Shown here piece after piece: positions 1-4,695 of a stretch of DNA of 5,660 nucleotides. Numbering within the stretch: the stretch's first letter is position 1; each line of letters opens with the position of its first letter. The stretch covers positions 1 through 5,660 of the forward strand of contig DCDB01000098.1 in the NCBI GenBank assembly GCA_002316215.1, read 5' to 3'. The notes beneath the pieces were generated by a model. It saw only the letters and a program-made list of their open reading frames with translations, did no database searches and was not told the origin of the DNA. This DNA comes from Lachnospiraceae bacterium UBA1066. Lineage in GTDB: Bacteria; Bacillota; Clostridia; Lachnospirales; Lachnospiraceae. A program made the position numbers and the translations under genes.

Positions 1-814
1 CTTTTCTTACTGTAGTTTTCACATTCCCATCAGCCGCTTTGGCTTTTCCTGCTGCCTTGGCTTTTCCTGCCGCCTTGGCTTTTCCGGCTTCTTTGGCTTT
101 TCCGGCGGCTGCTTTAGCTTTCCCGGCTGCTGCTTTGCCTTTTCTTACGGTTGCTTTACCTTCTTCTCCAGCTTCTTCGCTTTCTTCGTCTTCAATGTCA
201 TCGATAGCTGTAATCTCTTTTTCTTCTCTTTCTTCCATAATATAGGACAGCATCATGATCAGAAGCTTTCTTATATATTCAATGTCGTCATCGGATGTCT
301 CATGATCAAGATTGCACAGATATTCCGCATAGGAATTTACGGTCTCTTTAAAGAAGGATTGCAGTTCCTTCGCCGTCTCTTCATTTTTGAAATGATAAAG
401 TTTAAAGCCCTCCTGCATATGGGCCCAATTTTCCGCCAGCTTAATCCTGGTTCTTACTTTATAAATCTTGGTACAGCTGAACGCCTGATAAAAGTACAAT
501 TCCGAAGAATGGTCGCACAAAAAGACAAGATAGGTATTTATGATCTTATCCGCCGCTGATTGTACGCTCCCGGATTCTGCGCTCTTAACAAAAATACTAT
601 TCAGCTGCATTACGAAAACCCTGTCCGTCCTTAAGAATGTCTGCTCAAGAAGATCCTCTTTATTATTAAAATGATTATACAGGCTTCCCTCCGCTACACT
701 GGCTGTTCTGGCCCATTTCTTCGTGGTCAGATTTTCGAATCCGCAGTCCTCCGATGCAGTTAAAACAGCATCCATCATTCTTTCCTTTGTGGCATCATGC
801 GATCTTGTAATCAT
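1..814 (-). CDS. TetR/AcrR-family transcriptional regulator with histone H1-like Lys/Ala-rich C-terminal tail (3' end off window)
   Basis: Reading from an ATG at 814, preceded by AAGGAAAGGA a few bases upstream, the frame stays open for 271 codons to the left edge with no stop, so the C-terminus is missing. Residues about 10-60 form a TetR DNA-binding domain: a helix with ERMMDAVLTA, then the helix-turn-helix FENLTTKKWARTASVAEGSL and the hallmark YNHFNNKEDLL. Residues about 60-192 are a helical ligand/dimer domain with no recognisable ligand signature. Residues 194-218 are acidic (15 Asp/Glu against 2 Arg/Lys). From 220 onward comes a basic low-complexity tail built on AAGKAK-type hexads, with 17 Lys/Arg and only 2 acidic residues in 52. 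Typical TetR proteins are about 190-220 residues and end near the acidic stretch, so the tail is an addition. It is separated from the pilus operon by a terminator and a spacer, so it probably has its own promoter. Whether it controls the pilus operon cannot be told. Confidence 0.9.
   Translation of the reverse strand, partial: MITRSHDATKERMMDAVLTASEDCGFENLTTKKWARTASVAEGSLYNHFNNKEDLLEQTFLRTDRVFVMQLNSIFVKSAESGSVQSAADKIINTYLVFLCDHSSELYFYQAFSCTKIYKVRTRIKLAENWAHMQEGFKLYHFKNEETAKELQSFFKETVNSYAEYLCNLDHETSDDDIEYIRKLLIMMLSYIMEEREEKEITAIDDIEDEESEEAGEEGKATVRKGKAAAGKAKAAAGKAKEAGKAKAAGKAKAAGKAKAADGNVKTTVRK
41..143 (-). repeat. In-frame 18/21-bp tandem repeats encoding the AAGKAK tail
   Basis: On the plus strand four consecutive 18-bp units begin at 41, 59, 77 and 95, each starting GGCTTTTCC. 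They continue into less regular, 21-bp-like units up to about 143. Each 18-bp unit encodes six residues of the type KAAGKA on the minus strand; the longer units add one Ala. The array lies wholly inside the tetR-like reading frame and keeps frame. Variation between units is mostly at third codon positions, which suggests selection for the peptide. The motif TVRK occurs on both sides of the array (residues 222-225 and 268-271), so a larger repeat unit may continue off the left edge. Confidence 0.9.
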
Positions 815-996
815 ATATATCCTTTCCTTATAAGATATAGTATTGTATGATTTCTTTCCTAAATGCACCGCGTAAGTTTTTCCGGATCATATGAAAGTCC
901 TGTCTAAATGGCCATGCAGCAAATGTTCGACCACTCATTAAGCCAAAAAAAATAAATTCATCATGTAATAGAATTAAGGAAGTACTTACTCATAAA

Positions 997-1010
997 TTGA
1001 ATATACTCAA
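997..1010. promoter_or_regulatory. Imperfect 14-bp palindrome, possible operator
   Basis: TTGAATATACTCAA matches its own reverse complement at 12 of 14 positions. It lies about 180 bp upstream of the tetR-like start. TetR proteins bind palindromes as dimers and often regulate themselves, so this is a candidate operator. No experimental or comparative support is available here, and AT-rich palindromes of this length arise by chance. Confidence 0.2.
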
Positions 1011-1047
1011 TCTTCCGGGTTTTGTTCTCCGGTCTGTTGTAATCAGC

Positions 1048-1064
1048 ATTTCACGTGTTGAAAT
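1048..1064. promoter_or_regulatory. Perfect 6-5-6 inverted repeat, candidate TetR operator
   Basis: ATTTCA, a 5-bp spacer CGTGT, then TGAAAT form a perfect inverted repeat of 17 bp. The size and symmetry suit a TetR-family dimer site. It lies between the pilus operon terminator and the tetR-like gene, about 235 bp upstream of the ATG. That is far for simple autorepression unless the promoter is also far upstream. Assignment is by geometry only. Confidence 0.3.
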
Positions 1065-1108
1065 CGACATTCCAACTTCTGTTTTTCTGTCTTTCATAAT
1101 CCGCCGCC

Positions 1109-1137
1109 AAAAAAAGAAGACTGCATCTGCAGTCTTC
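1109..1137 (-). terminator. Rho-independent terminator of the pilus operon
   Basis: GAAGACTGCA (1116-1125) and TGCAGTCTTC (1128-1137) are perfect reverse complements, separated by two bases, so the folded stem is 9-10 bp. On the minus strand the hairpin is followed directly by seven T residues (plus-strand A run 1109-1115). It lies 72 bases past the stop codon of the last pilin gene and separates the operon from the tetR-like gene. The plus-strand side has only a short T run, so it works best for leftward transcription. Confidence 0.9.
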
Positions 1138-1209
1138 CTTTTATACTTAACCATTTTTTCATTTTCCGGAAAAATTCCATCAATGCGGTTCTATCGATCA
1201 GTCACACTA

Positions 1210-1911
1210 TTATTTATTGTACTTATTATTTTCGTGGCGTTTCATCATGACAATGAGAAGAGCAACGATCACAGAAGTAATTAATGCAGTCATGTATAAT
1301 ACTACGTTTGATGTGTCTCCCGTTTTTACAGGTTTCACAGTAGATACATTCGTAACATTCTGCACAGTTGTAACAGTCGTTACCGTCGTAACAGTTGAAG
1401 TTCCTTTGCAGGCTTTGGAAGATGTTGTCGGACAGGAAGATGTCGTCGGAGCGGCGTATGTATTTACAAAATTCACGGAATCCGATTTCGTTGTCTGCCC
1501 GTCTTTTTCTGCCCACACCGTTGCAATCAATCCGCCCTTATTATCGTTTATGACCCTGACTGTAACCGTATAGACACTGCTGTCATATGTAAAATTACTG
1601 GCTGATCCTTTTTCTTCTTTAACAAGATACTTGTAGTCGCCCGGCGTATTAAACGTCATCGGGCCGAAATTAAAGGTCTGGTTTCCGGTTGCCGTAAAGC
1701 TTGTTGTCGCCGGCATCACGCTTTGCTGATCGGCTGCAGATAATGTAACAGTGAATTTACTGTCAGAAGGCACATTACTTCCTGTTACCGTAACACTGAC
1801 AGGAATCGAGGCAGTGCATGAATAATTATCAGCCGATACCATTATGGGTGCTGTAAGAAATGCACATAATAGGAATAATACGAATATTCCATTATAAAAT
1901 TTCGTTTTCAT
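1210..1911 (-). CDS. FctB-like basal/minor pilin with single Spy0128-type domain and TG-type sorting signal
   Basis: This 233-residue surface protein probably anchors the pilus to the wall. Residues 1-27 are a signal peptide ending VSA. Residues about 33-152 form one FctA/Spy0128-type beta domain, recognisable by FTVTLSAAD, GDYKYLVKEE, YDSSVYTVTVRV and the terminal FVNTY. Glu99 and Asn150 sit 51 residues apart, the same spacing as Glu129 and Asn180 in the neighbouring major pilin. No Lys occurs in the first strand (IPVSVTV), so the usual internal Lys-Asn bond should not form. A Thr/Val-rich linker follows, with Cys160 and Cys168 and a TVTTVTTV repeat. The C-terminus has PVKTGD (195-199 is VKTGD-like), a membrane helix and the basic tail KRHENNK. 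This motif differs from the PTG/PTA type of the two other pilins. The start ATG follows AGGAGG at a rather long 11-base spacing. It lies 26 bases after the sortase gene and is last in the operon, like fctB in S. pyogenes. Confidence 0.85.
   Translation of the reverse strand: MKTKFYNGIFVLFLLCAFLTAPIMVSADNYSCTASIPVSVTVTGSNVPSDSKFTVTLSAADQQSVMPATTSFTATGNQTFNFGPMTFNTPGDYKYLVKEEKGSASNFTYDSSVYTVTVRVINDNKGGLIATVWAEKDGQTTKSDSVNFVNTYAAPTTSSCPTTSSKACKGTSTVTTVTTVTTVQNVTNVSTVKPVKTGDTSNVVLYMTALITSVIVALLIVMMKRHENNKYNK
1364..1399 (-). repeat. 9-bp imperfect tandem repeat encoding the Thr-Val linker
   Basis: Four consecutive 9-bp units of the type ACAGTYGTW (plus strand) encode the TVTTVTTVTTV linker of the basal pilin. 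The linker lies between the pilin domain and the sorting signal, where it would act as an extended wall-spanning stalk. The units are imperfect but keep frame. Confidence 0.75.
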
Positions 1912-1937
1912 TTGTTTAACAACCTCCTATTGCACCA

Positions 1938-2693
1938 TCATGTGGCATCCAGCCGTCCAAAAAGTACGATCCGACCATTTGTTACAGCATCAGCACAAGT
2001 ACTTAATCCAATAATATGATCAGAATCAGTTACATTAATATTCCTGTTTTGAACTGCTATTTTTGATATGTAATCTAAAAGTCCTGCTATATCGCCTTTG
2101 CCGTCGCTTGAATAATCATAGATCTGAGAATCGTATGCATCCGCTTCGACACAGGCAAATAATGAAATATGATAAGTTTGATCCGGAAGATAAAGCGTAC
2201 CCGTCTGATGTTTCTCAAAATAGCTGCTGTTCACGAATTCAGCCACATCACCAAACATAGCGCCATTATCCATATGATGCCCATAAACCAATGAATAAGG
2301 ATCTGAAAAATCTCCGCTGTTTCCTGTACTTAGAAAAATCGAACCTGATAAAACAAAATTTCCGTAAACATCTTTGTTCAGATATTCGTAATCGTAACTG
2401 CCTTGAAGTACCGGATAATTTATATGTGTATCATCAATTGTTAACCATCCGCGTACGTCCGGATTGATTTTCATTAAATCCTGGAGCGTCGGATTATTTG
2501 TATTTCCAGTGTTTCCCGCATTTCCTGCCGGCTTGTACTTCAGTAAATCTTCAGATGCAAAAGCCCTGTTATATATCTCCCATGTGTCCCAAAGAGAGTA
2601 AGCACCATACAAAGCAATCGTAAGAATTAGTAAAGCCATTAAAATGTTCAGAATCCTGTTTCCTGCACGAGATAAGGATGCCGCATAACGCAA
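1938..2693 (-). CDS. srtB: Class B sortase (pilin polymerase)
   Basis: This 251-residue membrane-bound transpeptidase cleaves a C-terminal sorting motif and joins the acyl group to an amine, here most likely a Lys of the next pilin subunit. A single N-terminal membrane helix spans about residues 15-35, followed by a Gly/Asn-rich linker (55-67). The catalytic domain starts near LMKINPDVRGWLTID and INYPVLQG, both typical of class B. The catalytic triad is visible as His139 in YGHHM, Cys233 in LSTC and Arg241 in NGRIVLFGRL. It sits between two pilin genes, as the class B-fold srtC1 does in the S. pyogenes FCT locus, so it is more likely a pilus polymerase than an iron-uptake SrtB. The start is a TTG at 2693, chosen because AGGGAG lies 9 bases upstream and the membrane helix stays complete; the first in-frame ATG (2639) would fall inside the helix. 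Confidence 0.93.
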   Translation of the reverse strand: MRYAASLSRAGNRILNILMALLILTIALYGAYSLWDTWEIYNRAFASEDLLKYKPAGNAGNTGNTNNPTLQDLMKINPDVRGWLTIDDTHINYPVLQGSYDYEYLNKDVYGNFVLSGSIFLSTGNSGDFSDPYSLVYGHHMDNGAMFGDVAEFVNSSYFEKHQTGTLYLPDQTYHISLFACVEADAYDSQIYDYSSDGKGDIAGLLDYISKIAVQNRNINVTDSDHIIGLSTCADAVTNGRIVLFGRLDAT

Positions 2694-2714
2694 TTGTAAA
2701 TTCTCCCTATATTT

Positions 2715-2740
2715 CTCCGGCCCGCATACACGGACCGGAG
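2715..2740 (-). other. Intergenic hairpin between major pilin and sortase genes
   Basis: CTCCGG (2715-2720) pairs with CCGGAG (2735-2740), extended by CC/GG across a bulged A, around a loop of about nine bases. No T tract follows on the minus strand, so it is not a classic terminator. It lies in the 92-base gap after the major pilin stop and ends 6 bases before the sortase Shine-Dalgarno (AGGGAG, 2703-2708). A role in mRNA processing, pilin mRNA stability or lowering sortase translation is plausible but inferred. Confidence 0.45.
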
Positions 2741-2785
2741 ACGTATCCTGGATGGCTTCCGCAAACTTTCTATAAGCTTAAATGA

Positions 2786-3820
2786 TTAAGCCTCTCTTTT
2801 CTTCCTGCGGAAGAAAACAACACCTGCTACAGCTGCAATTAAGATCATGAGAACATAAGGAGCAACATTCATGATGATACCTGTCGGCGTTGCAGCATCA
2901 CGGTTATTTGTAACAACAACTGCATTTGCCGCATCGGTCATTGTTGCCGTTTCTTTAAGAGTATATGCCGCCCCGTTAATCGTTGCCGTCGTCTTGTAGT
3001 TTGCCACAGCTGTTTCATCTACTTTATAAGTATCATTCTGAGCCAGATTCTTTACAGTCAACGTTTCACCGCTCTTCAGTTTGAAAGTATATGGGGTTCC
3101 AGCCGTTAAAGTTGCTGTGGACTTATCCGGTAAAACTACAACATAAGCTGCGCGCTTATCAATTGAATTTACAGTTAATGAGAATTCAAAGTACTTACTC
3201 TGGTCACCCTGGGCACCGGTAACTGATTTTGTGACAGTCAGATCTTTGAATTCATTCGTATCATGGTTATATTCGTAAAGATTTGTAAAAGTATCTGTTT
3301 TAGCATCTTTCTTTTCATTAGCTAAAGCAGCGCCATATACTTCTATTTCATTAGTTGTTGCATTCCTGCGTACATAAACATATAAGTTCTTGGTTTCAGA
3401 AGAATAGTTAATATGCCCATTTTGTCCTGCTACTTCAGTAACCGTATAATGATAAACACCTGGCTGAGTGTATTTCGTAGCATCAAATGTAAAAGCACCT
3501 GTGTTATATGTTTGTGCTCCTTTTAAAGTTGTATCTGTTTTAACTGTATTAACAATAACATCTCCGTCTTTTCCTGCGTATGTTGTCTGTTCCTGATATG
3601 TATCTGCATCAGCACCTTTTACACTAAAAGTAAAAGTTTCCTCTGGCTGATAGGTATCAGCAGCAGCCTCGACTGTTTTATTAAAACTCATGCTGGTAAT
3701 AGCAGATCCATCTGCTGAACCTATCTGTTGATCTGCAAAAACACTTGAAGCTGATGCTACTGTTAAGAGAGCTGCTAAAGCTAAAGCCACGTTACGTTTA
3801 ACAAATGTACTTTTTTTCAT
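2786..3820 (-). CDS. fctA: FctA/Spy0128-like major pilin, two predicted isopeptide domains
   Basis: This 344-residue protein is the probable shaft subunit. Residues 1-29 are a signal peptide (basic start MKKSTFVKRN, hydrophobic core, end VFA). Domain 1, about 42-184, has Lys48 in FNKTV, Glu129 in YTVTEV and Asn180 in FTNLY. Domain 2, about 193-307, has Lys198 in VTKSV, Glu269 in KVDET and Asn305 in VVTNNRD. These are the Lys, Glu and Asn positions that form intramolecular isopeptide bonds in this family. Lys170, Lys171 and Lys174 lie just before Asn180 and are candidates for the intersubunit link. The C-terminus is TPTGIIMNVAPY, a hydrophobic helix and RRKKRE, matching PTG-type signals (QVPTG in S. 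pyogenes). The ATG at 3820 is preferred over a GTG at 3838 because AGGAAGGA lies 7 bases upstream of it. A nine-A run before that site may enhance translation, fitting a highly expressed subunit. Confidence 0.92.
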   Translation of the reverse strand: MKKSTFVKRNVALALAALLTVASASSVFADQQIGSADGSAITSMSFNKTVEAAADTYQPEETFTFSVKGADADTYQEQTTYAGKDGDVIVNTVKTDTTLKGAQTYNTGAFTFDATKYTQPGVYHYTVTEVAGQNGHINYSSETKNLYVYVRRNATTNEIEVYGAALANEKKDAKTDTFTNLYEYNHDTNEFKDLTVTKSVTGAQGDQSKYFEFSLTVNSIDKRAAYVVVLPDKSTATLTAGTPYTFKLKSGETLTVKNLAQNDTYKVDETAVANYKTTATINGAAYTLKETATMTDAANAVVVTNNRDAATPTGIIMNVAPYVLMILIAAVAGVVFFRRKKREA

Positions 3821-3857
3821 TTCTCTTTCCTTCCTCACTTTTATTTTTTTTTGCTAT

Positions 3858-4418
3858 TTATAAATCATTTCTTCGTAAAACCGTAATTATTTTTCCCATG
3901 ACTTCTTTTGTATTTACTGGTCCAAAATAGCGACTGTCTTTTGCACCTTCTCTGTAGTCACATAAAATGAAAAACTCATCTTCTTTTAAAGTCACTGGGA
4001 ATGTGATACCTTCATCGTATGGCTTGGTCGCATAGTAAATATTATCTTCTCCAATTACGCTGTCATTGATTTTTATTGACCCGTCGTCATCAATTTCGAT
4101 TTTATCCCCCCCTACGCCAACGATCCGGCCAATGTACTGCACATTATCTTTTTGAAATATGATTACATCATTTGCCCTGTACGTTTTATTCAAACGATAG
4201 TAAATGAGTAAATCATCCGCACTGATCCTTGGCTTCATATCATCGTTTGTTACGACTTTAAAGCCAAATACTGCACCAAAAAGCAGCCATATAAGGAATA
4301 AGAAAAAAATCAATTTTTCCACAAAAGAAATAATATCTGATTTTTCTACAGCTCTTTTATATCTTTCTTTAATTACTTCTTCTGCAGTTTGTTTCTTATT
4401 TTTATTCTTGATATTCAT
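3858..4418 (-). CDS. sipA: SipA-like pilus assembly protein (signal peptidase I homologue without catalytic residues)
   Basis: This 186-residue protein has the signal peptidase I (S26) fold: a cytosolic basic N-terminus (1-34), one membrane helix (about 35-55), then an outer domain. Conserved boxes are present but altered. The Ser of the SMxP box is Asp60 (NDDMKPRI), and the general-base Lys before the Arg of the KRVIGLPGD box is Gly97 (YIGRIVGVGGD). The structural box DSRYFGPV (161-168) is intact. S. pyogenes SipA/LepA of the FCT pilus locus has the same two substitutions, Asp for Ser and Gly for Lys, and is required for pilus assembly without peptidase activity. This protein is therefore expected to act as a membrane-anchored chaperone or scaffold for pilin polymerisation rather than to cleave signal peptides. 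The ATG overlaps the upstream TAA by one base (TAATG), with AAAAGGA 9 bases upstream, so translation is probably coupled. The major pilin starts 37 bases downstream. Confidence 0.9.
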   Translation of the reverse strand: MNIKNKNKKQTAEEVIKERYKRAVEKSDIISFVEKLIFFLFLIWLLFGAVFGFKVVTNDDMKPRISADDLLIYYRLNKTYRANDVIIFQKDNVQYIGRIVGVGGDKIEIDDDGSIKINDSVIGEDNIYYATKPYDEGITFPVTLKEDEFFILCDYREGAKDSRYFGPVNTKEVMGKIITVLRRNDL

Positions 4419-4684
4419 TAAGAAGAATCCTTTTGCCGAACTGACGAGCAGCTTTTCTCTTCAAGATACTTAATTTTCTCACACATCTCTTCAACTGCTT
4501 TGTCTCTTTCCTCAATCAGCGCTTCATATTGTTTATTTGAAATATCAAGAACCCTCCGGTAATCTTCTTGCAGCTGTCCAAGCTTTTTCCATACATCTTC
4601 TTCATTCAGCCCGCCGATGATATTTTTCCTGAATTTCATTTTCTTAATTTCTTCTGCAATATCATCCATTGTCGTAACTGACAT
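4418..4684 (-). CDS. Small DivIVA-like coiled-coil protein of the pilus operon
   Basis: This 88-residue protein has no signal peptide or membrane helix, so it should be cytosolic. Residues 17-30 read FRKNIIGGLNEEDV, resembling the N-terminal motif of DivIVA-type proteins (Phe, basic residues, Gly, then acid and DV). This is followed by WKKLGQLQEDYRRVL and a long charged helix to about residue 75 with coiled-coil character (EALIEERDKAVEEM). The resemblance is by eye and weak, so a DivIVA relationship is tentative. The ATG at 4684 is chosen because GGGAGA ends 4 bases before it and directly follows the upstream stop. The longer frame from 4741 would overlap the upstream gene by 46 bases and has no ribosome binding site. 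Its stop overlaps the sipA-like start by one base. This tight packing implies a role tied to pilus assembly. The classic streptococcal FCT operon has no such gene, as far as I know. Confidence 0.75.
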   Translation of the reverse strand: MSVTTMDDIAEEIKKMKFRKNIIGGLNEEDVWKKLGQLQEDYRRVLDISNKQYEALIEERDKAVEEMCEKIKYLEEKSCSSVRQKDSS

Positions 4685-4695
4685 TCTGTCTCCCA

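Larger units (their letters stand above)
815..1108. other. Spacer between pilus operon terminator and tetR-like gene
   Basis: About 294 bp with no convincing gene. It must hold the promoter of the tetR-like gene on the minus strand. The best -10 candidate is TACAAT (plus-strand positions 842-847), about 27 bases upstream of the ATG, but no good -35 lies at 16-18 bp from it, so the promoter is not assigned. Two inverted repeats are present (997-1010 and 1048-1064, listed separately). A 35-codon minus-strand frame from 1097 to 990 has only a weak ribosome binding site and no recognisable product. Confidence 0.6.

Noticed and set aside
41..143. Possible CRISPR array
   Set aside because: The units are directly adjacent 18/21-bp coding repeats without spacers and stay in frame within a gene.
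39..245. Plus-strand frame of repetitive AFPAAL-type sequence
   Set aside because: It is the antisense shadow of the Lys/Ala-rich tail of the tetR-like gene, has no ribosome binding site and covers only the repeat part.
990..1097. Minus-strand 35-codon frame in the spacer
   Set aside because: It has a plausible ATG but no clear ribosome binding site or known motif, starts directly after the terminator and contains both inverted repeats. It is better treated as non-coding or a remnant.
997..1284. Plus-strand frame crossing the terminator
   Set aside because: It begins at a TTG, runs through the operon terminator and into the antisense of the basal pilin gene, and resembles nothing known.
1226..1516. 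Minus-strand Cys-rich frame that looks like a small metal-binding protein
   Set aside because: The regular Cys pattern is an alternative-frame reading of the 9-bp Thr/Val repeats of the basal pilin, which has signal peptide, pilin domain and anchor in its own frame.
3821..3838. GTG start for the major pilin at 3838
   Set aside because: It would use the AGGAAGGA ribosome binding site as coding sequence; the ATG at 3820 has ideal spacing and gives a typical signal peptide.
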